From assembly GCA_903921205.1 (NCBI GenBank), contig CAIXPF010000190.1, forward strand, positions 1 to 39,433: a stretch of DNA of 39,433 nt, given 5' to 3'. Numbering within the stretch: the stretch's first letter is position 1; every line of letters begins with the position of its first letter. The position numbers and the translations under genes are program-made. Under the pieces are notes generated by a model. It was given only the letters and a program-made list of their open reading frames with translations. It had not been told where the DNA came from and ran no database searches. Shown one piece after another: positions 1 to 7,972 of the stretch. Origin of the DNA: an uncultured Acidimicrobiia bacterium (GTDB lineage: Bacteria > Actinomycetota > Acidimicrobiia > Acidimicrobiales > CAIXPF01).

Positions 1-1844
1 CGGGTGGTCACCGGCAGCTCCTTGCAGGGCTTCGGCTTGCCGGCGGGCTTGGTGCCGCCTTCCTTGCCGGCCGGGCCGGTAGCGCCCTTGCCGGCCGGAC
101 CCGTGTTGCCCTTGCCGGCGTCGGCGGGGGCGACGTCGGCGGCCTTGGTGGCCTCGGCGGCGTCCGCAGCGGCCTTCGGGCTGGCGTACTCGGCGGTGTC
201 GGCGTAGGGCCGGGTGCCGCAGTCGGTGCGGTCCGGGGAGATGGCGACCTCGATGAGATCACGGAAGGTGAAGGCGTCCTTCTTCGCCCCGAACGCCGGA
301 TCGGGGGTGAACTCGGGATGGTTCAGGACCGACGCCGGGTCGTTGGCCATCAGGCCGACCAGGGTCTCGTTCACGATCAGCGCACCGGTCGGGCCGAGAC
401 GCAGGGCGTGCGAGTCGCCCTTGACGATCGTGCCGTTCTCCACCGTGTACTTGGCGTTCACCGACTCCGCTGCGAGGTACACCCACAGCGGGGAGTTGCC
501 GGCGAAGGACTGCGAGAAGCTGGTCAGTGCCTTGGTCGGGGCGCCCTTGCCCAGGGCGGGACCGACGATGATCTGGTCGTCACGCAGGACCTTGTTGCCC
601 AGCGCCCGGGCGATCGACTGGCCCGAGGGCAGGCTGAGCTGCCGGCCGCGCAGCAGGTTGCGCTCCGAGAGGTTCACCGGGCCGGCACCGGCGGCCCCGC
701 CGGGCAGGATGCCGAGGGCCGGAACCAGTGAGTTGTCGAACTTGTAGGCCTTCTGGGCGGTGCGGTTGCCGCCGCTGAAGAAGTAGTCCCAGTCGAACCC
801 GAAGTTGCGGGGGGCGGGGCTGAACCCGGCCAGGTTGGCGCCGCTGGTGCTGAAGACCGGCAGGTCGCTGAACTGGTCGTTGATCTCGTAGTCGTTGCGG
901 ACCATGGTGTGCCAGCGGTAGGCCGCCGCCGAGAACTCGATGGGCATGCTGCCCGAGCAGGCGTTGTAGTAGCGAAGGTTGGTCTGCCACGCCGACTTGC
1001 TGCGCTTGGCCACCTTCTCGACGCTGGACTTGCCGGACATCTGGGGCAGGAAGTCGGTCAGGATCGCCCACTGGTAGTACCAGGTGACCTGCAGGCGGGC
1101 CTCGTTGTAGACCTGCTCGGCGCTCCAGTTCGGGTGGGCGGCCCGGACGTCGTCGGCGATCTTGTTGTGGAACCGGGTCATCAGCGAGTGGAAGCTGGCC
1201 ACGATGCGGTTCTCGTCGTTGCGGGCGTCGCCGATGACCGCCATCCCGTAGGCGCCGCGCACGAGGTCCCGGGGCATCGGGTCGGATTCGGTGGGGTCCT
1301 GCACCGCGCCGCGCTTCAGGTGGAAGCGATCGGCCTTGTAGAACTCGCGTGAGCTCGTCGGCCCGAGGCCGTACACCGAGTCGAGGTCGAGGTTCGGGGT
1401 GCGCCGGTTGATCAGCGTCGCCGGGTCGACCTTGCCGGTGAGGGTGTCGGGCCGGGGGTCGAGCACGATGTCGTGGTCGATGAACTGCCCGACGTAGGTG
1501 TAGCCGGCGTCGATATCGCTCTCGTCGTCGGATTCCTTCGCGGCCTTGGCGCTCTTCGCCTTGGCGCTCTTGGTCTTCGCCGGCAGGTTCTCGAGATGGG
1601 AGGTCTCGGTGATGTACCGGGCGACCGAGCTCAGATCGGCCGGGGCGGCCTGCGCCGCGGGCAGGCCGGCGAGCATCGAGCCGAACCGGTTGTTCGGGGC
1701 ACAGCCGCCGCTGCCGTAGGCGGCCGAGGCAGGCTGGGCGACGCCGACCGCCCCGGCCACGAGCACGCCGGTGCTGAGGGCGGCGGCCATCAACGTCCGT
1801 CGGTGACGGGTGCGGGCGGCGGGGTTGGGGCGGAGGATGTTCAT
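1..1844 (-). CDS. Secreted animal-type haem peroxidase (C-terminus cut by window edge)
   Basis: At least 614 codons are visible and the reading frame runs off the left edge. The protein has a twin-Arg-poor Sec-type signal peptide: a basic start, a hydrophobic stretch at about residues 18-38, and a likely cut after QPASAA near residue 42. It then shows the animal haem peroxidase signature. GQFIDHD at 119-125 gives distal His124 and the Ca-binding Asp125. HSLMTRFHNKIAD at 219-231 matches the catalytic-Arg helix. AAYRWHTM at 307-314 gives proximal His312. A Lys/Ala/Ser stretch followed by acidic residues (88-111) is inserted before the haem site. The last 60 residues are Ala/Gly/Pro/Lys-rich with TGPAGK repeats, probably a wall-spanning or disordered tail. 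Known relatives oxidise halides or phenols with peroxide; the substrate here is unknown. The ATG has GGAAG about 8 nt upstream. It is divergent from the cupin gene. Confidence 0.85.
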   Translation of the reverse strand, partial: MNILRPNPAARTRHRRTLMAAALSTGVLVAGAVGVAQPASAAYGSGGCAPNNRFGSMLAGLPAAQAAPADLSSVARYITETSHLENLPAKTKSAKAKSAKAAKESDDESDIDAGYTYVGQFIDHDIVLDPRPDTLTGKVDPATLINRRTPNLDLDSVYGLGPTSSREFYKADRFHLKRGAVQDPTESDPMPRDLVRGAYGMAVIGDARNDENRIVASFHSLMTRFHNKIADDVRAAHPNWSAEQVYNEARLQVTWYYQWAILTDFLPQMSGKSSVEKVAKRSKSAWQTNLRYYNACSGSMPIEFSAAAYRWHTMVRNDYEINDQFSDLPVFSTSGANLAGFSPAPRNFGFDWDYFFSGGNRTAQKAYKFDNSLVPALGILPGGAAGAGPVNLSERNLLRGRQLSLPSGQSIARALGNKVLRDDQIIVGPALGKGAPTKALTSFSQSFAGNSPLWVYLAAESVNAKYTVENGTIVKGDSHALRLGPTGALIVNETLVGLMANDPASVLNHPEFTPDPAFGAKKDAFTFRDLIEVAISPDRTDCGTRPYADTAEYASPKAAADAAEATKAADVAPADAGKGNTGPAGKGATGPAGKEGGTKPAGKPKPCKELPVTT

Positions 1845-2015
1845 CGGCTGCTTCCGTACGAGGTGCGTTCGCTTCCTCACTGAAGGTGTCATCCCTGCCC
1901 CAACCTGGGGGATGGGTCATCAGACCCGAGGACGCGATCGGGTCTCGCCCTCCCCAGTTCGGGCGTAGGGTGAGCTGCCGGTGGCCCTCGCCCGGGCCGA
2001 ACGGAGGAGGAACCG

Positions 2016-2402
2016 ATGAAGGTCGTGCGGATCTACACCGGCGCGGACCAGCAGTCGCACTTCGAGGATCTCGAGATCCCCTACACGCAGTCGGCGATCG
2101 GCGGCCTGACCGCCCCTGCCGCGGCGCGGACGGTGTTCTTCCGCGACACCGCGCTCGGCGGGCCCGAGGTGTACGACTTCCATGTCGCCCCTCGCCGGCA
2201 GTTCGTCATCCACCTCGCCGGCCGGGTCGAGATCGAGTGCGGCGACGGCACCACCCGGCCTTTCGGGGTCGGCGACGTCCTGCTCGCCGACGACACCACC
2301 GGGCAGGGCCACATCAGCCGCGAGATCGAAGGCCCCCGCCTGCAGGTGTTCGTCAGTCTCCCGGCCGACCTCGACCTGTCGGTCTGGGGTGCACGGGGCT
2401 GA
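2016..2402 (+). CDS. Small cupin-fold protein
   Basis: This is a 128-residue single-domain protein. The middle part (about residues 50-110) has the cupin pattern: a His-bearing first motif (DFHVAPRRQFVIHLAGRVEIE), a Gly-rich turn (GDGTTRPFGVGDVLLADDT) and a second motif ending GQGHISREIEG. The length fits a single cupin barrel. There are too few features to name a substrate; such proteins include metal-dependent dioxygenases, isomerases and plain binding proteins. The ATG is preceded by a strong AGGAGGAA site. A TAGGGT box at 1966-1971 could be the -10 of its promoter, giving a leader of about 40 nt. It is divergent from the peroxidase gene and is followed after 25 nt by a small gene on the same strand. 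Confidence 0.8.
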   Translation: MKVVRIYTGADQQSHFEDLEIPYTQSAIGGLTAPAAARTVFFRDTALGGPEVYDFHVAPRRQFVIHLAGRVEIECGDGTTRPFGVGDVLLADDTTGQGHISREIEGPRLQVFVSLPADLDLSVWGARG

Positions 2403-2427
2403 CGGCCGCCGGCCCAACAGCGCGCTC

Positions 2428-2688
2428 ATGGCCGATCCCAGCTTCCTCACCGCAGCCGAGCGTGAGCTGCTCACCCACCCCGCCTACGGGGTGTTCGACT
2501 GGCACGGCGACCATCGCCTCAGCTACTCGACCGTCGAGGTGACCTTCGGGGTGGACGGCTACCAGCAACTGGCCCACGACGCCGCGGTGGGCCGGGCGGT
2601 CGCCGCCTGGCGCGCACGCAACCCGCAGCTCGCCGCCCTGCTCGACGCCGAAGCTGCCCTCGACGCCCTGGCAGGCGAGCGCGCCTGA
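2428..2688 (+). CDS. Small protein of unknown function
   Basis: This 86-residue open frame begins MADPSFLTAAERELL and ends at TGA 2688. Composition and codon use look coding: Leu/Ala-rich helices at both ends and a central stretch with aromatic and charged residues (VFDWHGDHRLSYSTVEV). I do not recognise a family. It has no signal peptide or membrane segment. It follows the cupin gene by 25 nt and may be co-transcribed. An in-frame GTG at 2389 would overlap the cupin stop and add 13 residues. The ATG at 2428 lacks an obvious Shine-Dalgarno sequence, so the start is uncertain. Confidence 0.5.
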   Translation: MADPSFLTAAERELLTHPAYGVFDWHGDHRLSYSTVEVTFGVDGYQQLAHDAAVGRAVAAWRARNPQLAALLDAEAALDALAGERA

Positions 2689-2694
2689 CGGGGC

Positions 2695-2745
2695 CGCCCA
2701 GCGTCGGGGGTCGCCCAGCGTCGGGGGTCGTTCAGCGTCGGGGAC
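2695..2745. repeat. Three tandem copies of a 17-bp repeat
   Basis: The units are 2695-2711, 2712-2728 and 2729-2745. The first two are identical (cgcccagcgtcgggggt) and the third differs at four positions. The third copy contains the stop codon of the minus-strand DHH gene. The array lies between two convergent genes and could vary in copy number by slippage. Confidence 0.8.
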
Positions 2746-3682
2746 GGTCCGGTGGTGTGGCGAGATCGGCGAGGCTCGCGCACATCAGGCCCGAGGCGTT
2801 GCGGTGCCCGCCACCGCCGAAGCGGGCCGCGACCTGCTCGACGTCGGCGCGTCCGTCGTCGGAACGCAGCCCGACCCGCAGCCCGGCACCCTCGGCAGCG
2901 TGGTACCAGTAGCCGCTGAACGGGGCGTCGGGGTGCAGCTCCAACAGGCGATGGCCGACCTCGGAACCGAACCGGGCCTCGGGCACCTCGACCACCGGAA
3001 CGGTGGCCCCGGCGATGTCCACCAGCCGAACGGCGTGGCACAACTCGTCGACCCGGTGGTCGAACGCCGCGATGATCGGGGCACCCTGCGCCGCGAGCTC
3101 CTCACGTTCGAGGTCGGCGAGCCCGTCGAAGACGGCGAAGAGCGCCTCGGGTGCCAACGCGTCGACGTCGGCGACCGCGTCGATCGCGGCGCACACCTCG
3201 CGGGAGTGGGCGCGGCCCCAGCGCCACAGATCACGGTCCTCGATGTCGAACACGAAATCGGGCACCGTCGTGGCCGGGTCGAGGGCGCATGCGGCGGCGG
3301 CGGCGAGGCCCGCCCCGGAATGTTCCATCGCGATGCTGACGCCGACCCCGCGGAACGCCGGGTCGACCGCATGGGCGAGGGTGACCGCCAAGGGGTCGAT
3401 GCGCCCGGCCAGCATCGCCGCGCTGGTCTGGTGATGGTCGAGCACGAACACCCGGCTGCACCGGTCGGCCCAGGTCTGCAGGGTCTCGGCGGAGAAGGCC
3501 ACGTCGAGGACCCAGACCTCGTCGCTCGCCGGCTCGGGCAGCGGGCCGCCGTGCAGGTAGGGAAGCAGCCGTACCGGCCCGTCCAGGGCGCGGCTGAGCA
3601 TCCAGGCGGCGACGGCCCCGTCGGGGCAGCGGCCGTGGAAGACGACGTCGACCGCAGGATGCACGACGCCATCCTGCCTCAT
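2732..3682 (-). CDS. DHH-family phosphoesterase
   Basis: This 316-residue protein has the two-domain DHH/DHHA1 architecture. The N-terminal domain has HGRCPDGAVAA (16-26), VWVLDV with metal-binding Asp60, and the defining LDHHQT (81-86). The C-terminal substrate-binding motif GGGGHRNASG is at 289-298. Such proteins are Mn-dependent phosphodiesterases acting on nanoRNA, pAp or cyclic dinucleotides; which of these cannot be read from sequence. It is the last gene of a minus-strand run, 92 nt after the PhyH gene. I chose the ATG at 3682. An in-frame GTG at 3742 adds 20 residues without family-like sequence, and a GTG six codons downstream of the ATG is also possible because neither start has a clear ribosome site. 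Confidence 0.85.
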   Translation of the reverse strand: MRQDGVVHPAVDVVFHGRCPDGAVAAWMLSRALDGPVRLLPYLHGGPLPEPASDEVWVLDVAFSAETLQTWADRCSRVFVLDHHQTSAAMLAGRIDPLAVTLAHAVDPAFRGVGVSIAMEHSGAGLAAAAACALDPATTVPDFVFDIEDRDLWRWGRAHSREVCAAIDAVADVDALAPEALFAVFDGLADLEREELAAQGAPIIAAFDHRVDELCHAVRLVDIAGATVPVVEVPEARFGSEVGHRLLELHPDAPFSGYWYHAAEGAGLRVGLRSDDGRADVEQVAARFGGGGHRNASGLMCASLADLATPPDRPRR

Positions 3683-3774
3683 CGGCGGGGTCCGGAGCGA
3701 TAGGGCGGTTCGTTCAGGTTCCGCGCACGATCGGACGCTCACGCTTCGTGGTGACCCGCTCGTGCGTGGCGGTC

Positions 3775-4644
3775 TCAGCCGTCGTAGAACAGCGGCCGGT
3801 GCAGGCCGACCAAGGTGCGTTCGCGGTCGCTCACCGCCCGCTCGGCCGCCTCGGCGGACAGCTGGTTGGCCGACGCCGTCGGACGCAGCCGTTGCGCGAG
3901 ATCACGGCGCCCGTAGTGGATCTGCAGGAAGAACCGGCCGGCGTCGCCGGGCCCGGTCGGCAGCCGGCGGTGCCACACGTCGGAGACGAACAGCTGCACG
4001 TCACCGGCCTCGGCGGCGAGCGAGAGCGGCTGGTTGTCCCGCCACGACAGCGACGGGTCCTCGAGCCGGTCCGCAGGCGGTGCGATGCCGGAGAGGTGGC
4101 TGCGCGGGATCACCCCGGTGGGCCCGCACGCCGCCGGGCAGTCCTGCAGCAGCAGGTGGCAGCCGACGGCGAAGACCGGGTGGGGGATGCGCTCGTCCCA
4201 GTCGACCCCCGGTGGCAGGGGGAGGTGCGGCCCGGCGTCGAGGTGCCACAGACCGCCGCCGTGGGTGTGCTCGACCGCAGGTGGGTTGCGCCAGGCGGTG
4301 CAGGCGATGACGTGGCAGTCCTCGCCGAGCAACGGTTCGACCACCGACAGGATCCTCGGGTGGCCCGCCACGCGCTGGCAGGCGGCGGACCGGTTGATCA
4401 TCTCGTAGCGGAACTGCTCGTGCTCGGCACCGGCGCGGTGCGGTCGCCGGTTGTCGGGCGGGTACTCGTCGTACACCCGGGTGATGTCCGCGGCGAGGGT
4501 CGCGACCTCGTCGGCGTCGAGCACGCCACGCAGCAACGCCCAACCTTCCTGCTCGAGCCGGCGGCTGTCGGCCGGCGCATCCTCCGACGGGCGGAAGCGG
4601 AGGTAGGGGACGTCGCGGCCGCGGGTCAGCATGACCCCAAGCAT
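3775..4644 (-). CDS. Phytanoyl-CoA dioxygenase (PhyH) family protein
   Basis: This 289-residue protein looks like a non-haem Fe(II)/2-oxoglutarate dioxygenase. The facial triad is visible as WHLDAGPH (His134, Asp136) and the distal DVWHRR (His225). Arg237 in DAGRFFLQIHYG is the likely 2-oxoglutarate anchor. The N-terminal EQEGWALLRGVLDADEV is the typical opening of PhyH proteins. Members hydroxylate lipids, ectoine, halogenated or other small molecules; the substrate here is unknown. It lies 43 nt downstream of the acyl-CoA-dehydrogenase-like gene, probably in the same transcript. Two ATGs compete. The one at 4632 has GGGG just before it, and the one at 4644 gives four more residues. Confidence 0.85.
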   Translation of the reverse strand: MLGVMLTRGRDVPYLRFRPSEDAPADSRRLEQEGWALLRGVLDADEVATLAADITRVYDEYPPDNRRPHRAGAEHEQFRYEMINRSAACQRVAGHPRILSVVEPLLGEDCHVIACTAWRNPPAVEHTHGGGLWHLDAGPHLPLPPGVDWDERIPHPVFAVGCHLLLQDCPAACGPTGVIPRSHLSGIAPPADRLEDPSLSWRDNQPLSLAAEAGDVQLFVSDVWHRRLPTGPGDAGRFFLQIHYGRRDLAQRLRPTASANQLSAEAAERAVSDRERTLVGLHRPLFYDG

Positions 4645-4687
4645 GCCAGCGTCGATCGGGTCGGTGTCGCCGCGATCGTGCGCCCGG

Positions 4688-5812
4688 TCAGAGCTGGCCG
4701 TCGAAGGGCTGGCCGAGGCCGAGCGCACCGCACATCTCCCAGGTGCGGCTTGCCACGCGGAAATGCTGGGTCACCACGTGCACGTCGCGGTGCAGACGTT
4801 GCAGGACCCCGCTGTCGTAGACGGCCCCGGCCCCGGCGTGCTCCCACAGCCTGTCGATGGCCTCGGCCGACGCGAACGCGGCGTTGGTGGCGGCAAGGCG
4901 CAGCAGGCGACGGGTCTCCAGCGGCAGCGGGCCGTCGAGGGCCTGCTGCCAGGCCTCGGCCACCATCTGGTCCTTGAACGCCGCCGCCGAGCGCACCGCG
5001 GCCTCGGCCCGGGCGAAGGCGGCCTGCGCCACCGGCCCGGTGGCGATGGGCGTGCGGGTGCCGAGCAGGGTGCGGTCGGTGGCCATCGCCCGGAACTCCT
5101 CGAGCGCCCGCCGGCCCAGCCCGACCGCCACCGAGGACACGGCGAGGGCGAGCAACCCGAAGATGGCGAAGCGATGGAACGGCCGCGTGCTCCACGGCGC
5201 CCCCTTGGTCAGGTCGAGCACCCGGCCGGCGGGCACGAACACGTCGTGGGCCTCGTAGTCGGTGCTGCCGGTGCCCTTCATGCCCGACACGTGCCAGGTG
5301 TCGAGGATCTCCAGTTCGCCGACCGGTACCAGGGCCAGGACCGGGCGGGGACGTTCACCGTCGAGCAGCGCACCGCACGCCATCCAGGTGGCGTTGTGGA
5401 TCGAGCTGCCCCACGACCAGCGGCCCGTCAGCCGCAGACCACCGTCCACCGTCACGGCCCGACCCGTCGGCGCAGTGGTTCCACCGGCGACCGCTGCGGG
5501 GTCGCCGAAGATCTCCTGCGCGGCATCGTGGTCGATCGTGCCGGCCAACGCAGTGGTGGTGATGTCGATCATCGTCACCCAGCCGACCGAGCTGTCGAGG
5601 GCCGACACCTCCTCGATCAGCGCCAGCCCGTCGGCGACGCTGCCGTCACGGCCACCGAACTCGTCGGGGATCCATGTGCGGAACAGGCCCGAGCGGTGCA
5701 TGGCCGCAACGACGTCGTCGGGCAGACGGCCCAGACCGTCGATCTCGGCGTGACGGTCGGCCAGCACCGGTCGCAGCACGGCGGTCACCTCGTCGGCCCA
5801 GCGTGGCTGCAT
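4688..5812 (-). CDS. Acyl-CoA dehydrogenase-like flavoprotein
   Basis: This 374-residue protein has the acyl-CoA dehydrogenase fold. The N-terminal helical domain carries FRTWIPDEFGG. The middle beta-domain holds TGRWSWGSSIHNATW and VSGMKGTGSTDYEAHDVFVP, the flavin/substrate region. The C-terminal helical domain ends WEMCGALGLGQPF. The middle and C-terminal segments resemble the flavin-dependent monooxygenases of this fold (HsaA/DszC type) more than classical beta-oxidation enzymes. A role in FMNH2-dependent hydroxylation is therefore likely but inferred. The ATG at 5812 has GGAGG 10 nt upstream; an upstream GTG at 5839 is less likely. A TAGTGT box (minus strand, 5868-5873) could be its -10. 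Neighbours are an F420 oxidoreductase upstream and a PhyH dioxygenase downstream, giving an oxidative catabolic cassette. Confidence 0.82.
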   Translation of the reverse strand: MQPRWADEVTAVLRPVLADRHAEIDGLGRLPDDVVAAMHRSGLFRTWIPDEFGGRDGSVADGLALIEEVSALDSSVGWVTMIDITTTALAGTIDHDAAQEIFGDPAAVAGGTTAPTGRAVTVDGGLRLTGRWSWGSSIHNATWMACGALLDGERPRPVLALVPVGELEILDTWHVSGMKGTGSTDYEAHDVFVPAGRVLDLTKGAPWSTRPFHRFAIFGLLALAVSSVAVGLGRRALEEFRAMATDRTLLGTRTPIATGPVAQAAFARAEAAVRSAAAFKDQMVAEAWQQALDGPLPLETRRLLRLAATNAAFASAEAIDRLWEHAGAGAVYDSGVLQRLHRDVHVVTQHFRVASRTWEMCGALGLGQPFDGQL

Positions 5813-5950
5813 GCGGTGTCGACCTCCGGCCTCGGTCACCGCCTGGCGCGGCGCGCTGTCCGGCCGGACACTAGCGGGGGCCGGGTTGTCGGATCGCCGG
5901 TTCGTCGGCGGCGGCAGGCGTTGCGTTGCGACCGGGACGCCTGCCGGGGC

Positions 5951-6937
5951 TCAGCCGTTCACCAGCGGCGTCAACAGCTCGCCGGCACGGGCGACCGCTT
6001 CGGGCTCCCAGCCGTCGGCCGGCATGTTGAAGCACACCCCGTCGCAACCCAGCGCCAGCAGGTCGCGCACCTGCTCGGCGACCGAGTCGGGATCACCGAC
6101 CACCTGGCGGGCCCCGATCTCGCGCCAACCGGCCTCGTCGAGCTGATCGGGGTCGATGCCCCGCCGACGCAGGGTGGCGTACTGCTTTGCCTTCGCGGCC
6201 TCCATGGTGTCGGCCAGGAACAGCGAGCCGAGCGGCGACTTGGCGATGGCCCCGGGATCACGGCCGATGTCGGCACAGTGCCGGGCCAGCACCTCGATCT
6301 TGTGGGGCAGCTCACGGAACGGCGCCGTGGTGTTCCACAGATCGGCATGGCGGGCAGCGATACGGAGGGTCTTGCGTTCGCCACTCCCGCCGACCATCAC
6401 CGGAATGCCCTCGGGTCGCACCGGGCCCGGTACGTTCGCCGCGTCGTGGACCCGGTAGTGCTTGCCGACGAAGGTCGGGCGCTCGCCGTTGAACATCGCC
6501 CGGCAGATGTGCAGGGCCTCCTCGAGGCGTTCGAAGCGCTCGGCAACCGGCGGGAAGTCGAAGCCCAGCGCGTGGTGCTCCTCCGCATACCAGGCGGCGC
6601 CGATACCGAGGAACGCCCGACCGCGGGAGATCACGTCGAGGCCGGTGACCTGCTTCGCCAGGAACGCCGGGTTGCGGTAGGTGACCCCGGTGACCAGGGT
6701 GCCGAGCTGCACCCGTTCCGTGCGTGCGGCCAATGCGCCCAGCAGCGTGTAGGCCTCGAACATCTCGTCGTGGGGATCGCCGAGCATCGGCAACTGGAAG
6801 AAGTGGTCCATCACCATCACGGTGTCGAACCCCGATCGCTCGGCGGTGACCGCCACGGTGGCTACCCGTTCGAACAGTTCCGCCGTGGTCACGCCGGGGT
6901 AGGTGAAGTTCGGGATCTGCAGACCGAGACGCAACAC
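5951..6937 (-). CDS. F420-dependent LLM-class oxidoreductase
   Basis: This 328-residue protein belongs to the luciferase-like monooxygenase family, F420-dependent subgroup. Family landmarks in order are LRLGLQIPNFTYPG at the start, MVMDHFFQLP, VQLGTLVTGVTYRNP, GLDVISRGRAFLGIGAAWY, then HHALGFDFPP and ERFERLEEALHI. The C-terminal half carries PVMVGGSGERKTLRIAARHADLWN. Members transfer hydride from or to reduced F420 on diverse substrates. The start is a GTG with GGAGGAA nine nt upstream; a start further upstream at 6997 would add non-family sequence. TAAGGT on the minus strand (6996-7001) is a candidate -10. It heads a four-gene minus-strand run and is divergent from the aldolase gene. Confidence 0.88.
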   Translation of the reverse strand: MLRLGLQIPNFTYPGVTTAELFERVATVAVTAERSGFDTVMVMDHFFQLPMLGDPHDEMFEAYTLLGALAARTERVQLGTLVTGVTYRNPAFLAKQVTGLDVISRGRAFLGIGAAWYAEEHHALGFDFPPVAERFERLEEALHICRAMFNGERPTFVGKHYRVHDAANVPGPVRPEGIPVMVGGSGERKTLRIAARHADLWNTTAPFRELPHKIEVLARHCADIGRDPGAIAKSPLGSLFLADTMEAAKAKQYATLRRRGIDPDQLDEAGWREIGARQVVGDPDSVAEQVRDLLALGCDGVCFNMPADGWEPEAVARAGELLTPLVNG

Positions 6938-7103
6938 GGGTCGATTCCTCCGGGGCGGTGGGTCCGGCACGCAGCCGGAAACGGGACGCCCCGGCACCTT
7001 AGGGGGCGCGCGCCATGCCCACGTCCCGGGCGAGGCCGATCGTCCCGGCGTACCGCGCGGTCGTGGCCGGTGGGGTCCGAGACCACGGGCGGGTTCGTCG
7101 CGG

Positions 7104-7109
7104 TATGGT
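7104..7109 (+). promoter_or_regulatory. Leaderless -10 box of the aldolase gene
   Basis: TATGGT sits 7 nt before the ATG at 7117 and no Shine-Dalgarno sequence is present. This is the TANNNT arrangement of leaderless actinobacterial transcripts. It also choosing-wise supports 7117 over the in-frame ATG at 7105, which lies inside the box. Confidence 0.55.
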
Positions 7110-7116
7110 TTGGCCC

Positions 7117-7884
7117 ATGGCCGCGCACCCGCATTACGACGCCTCCAGCAAGCCGCCCACCTTTGCCACGGTGGAGGAAGAACGGGCCCATCGCAAGCGC
7201 ATGTGTGCGCTCGGGTACCGGATCTTCGGCAACCTCGGCTTCGGACAGACCGGCGACGGGCACATCAGCGCCCGCGACCCCGAGCTGACCGACCATTTCT
7301 GGCTGCTGCGCTACGGCGTCCCGTTCAAGTACGCCACCGTCGACGAACTGGTGCTGGTCGCCCCCGACGGAACGCTGGCCCAGGGCAAGGGCGGTATCAA
7401 CATGGCGGCGTACCACATCCATCATCCGGTCCACATGGCCCGGCCCGACGTCGTGTCGGCCGCCCACTGCCACTCGCACTACGGCACGCCGTTCTCGGCC
7501 CAGGCCCGGCTGTTCGAGCCGCTGAGCCAGGAGTCGTGCATGTTCGTGTTCGACCAGGCCCTCTTCGACGACGAGGAGTTGGCGGTGTACAGCACCGACG
7601 GCGGTGAGCGCATCGCCGAGGTCATGGGCGGGCACAACCTGTGCTTCCTGCGCAACCACGGCCTGCTCACCGCAGCCGACAGCGTCGAGGGTGCAGTGTC
7701 TCGTTTCGTGCTCGCCGAGCGGGTCTCCGAGGTGCACATCAAGGCCGGCGCGGCCGGGCGCCCGATCTCCGAGGAGGGGGCCAAGCGTGTGGCGCTCGAG
7801 TACACCAAGGGCAACGTGCCCTGGCATGCCTTCCAGTATCTCGTCCGCGACGTGGTGCCCGATCCGACCGTGGTCGGCGGCTGA
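7117..7884 (+). CDS. Class II aldolase/adducin family protein
   Basis: This 255-residue protein matches the class II aldolase/adducin fold. HIHHPVHMARPDV (100-112) is followed by AAHCHSHYGTPFSA, where His117 and His119 are the usual zinc ligands. LCFLRNHGLLTAADSVEGA supplies the third His. The segment before HIHHP (KGGINMAAYHIHH) lacks the clear catalytic Glu of fuculose- or ribulose-phosphate aldolases. The protein may therefore be one of the broad family members without aldolase activity. The substrate is unknown. Transcription appears leaderless, and the gene ends facing the epimerase gene with a hairpin between them. Confidence 0.85.
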   Translation: MAAHPHYDASSKPPTFATVEEERAHRKRMCALGYRIFGNLGFGQTGDGHISARDPELTDHFWLLRYGVPFKYATVDELVLVAPDGTLAQGKGGINMAAYHIHHPVHMARPDVVSAAHCHSHYGTPFSAQARLFEPLSQESCMFVFDQALFDDEELAVYSTDGGERIAEVMGGHNLCFLRNHGLLTAADSVEGAVSRFVLAERVSEVHIKAGAAGRPISEEGAKRVALEYTKGNVPWHAFQYLVRDVVPDPTVVGG

Positions 7885-7919
7885 CGAACCCATCGGTTGC
7901 ACGTCCAGGTGACGGCTGG

Positions 7920-7939
7920 GCCGGCGCTTCGGCGCCGGC
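7920..7939. terminator. UUCG hairpin between convergent genes
   Basis: A perfect 8-bp stem (7920-7927 with 7932-7939) encloses a TTCG tetraloop between the convergent aldolase and epimerase genes. A second small inverted repeat follows (gtacc-gtca-ggtac, 7953-7966). There is no clean T-tract on the plus strand beyond a short CTCTTT. It can act for both directions. Confidence 0.7.
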
Positions 7940-7972
7940 TCGGCCGCGTTCCGTACCGTCAGGTACCCTCTT

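Noticed and set aside
580-1920. 446-codon minus-strand frame over the peroxidase
   Set aside because: Arg/Pro-rich translation with no motifs. The peroxidase frame carries all haem-site motifs and simply lacks a stop within the window.
7952-7967. CGTACC-GTCA-GGTACC as another operator-like site
   Set aside because: Fits the 16-bp pattern but lies between convergent gene ends next to a terminator hairpin, so a hairpin role is more likely.
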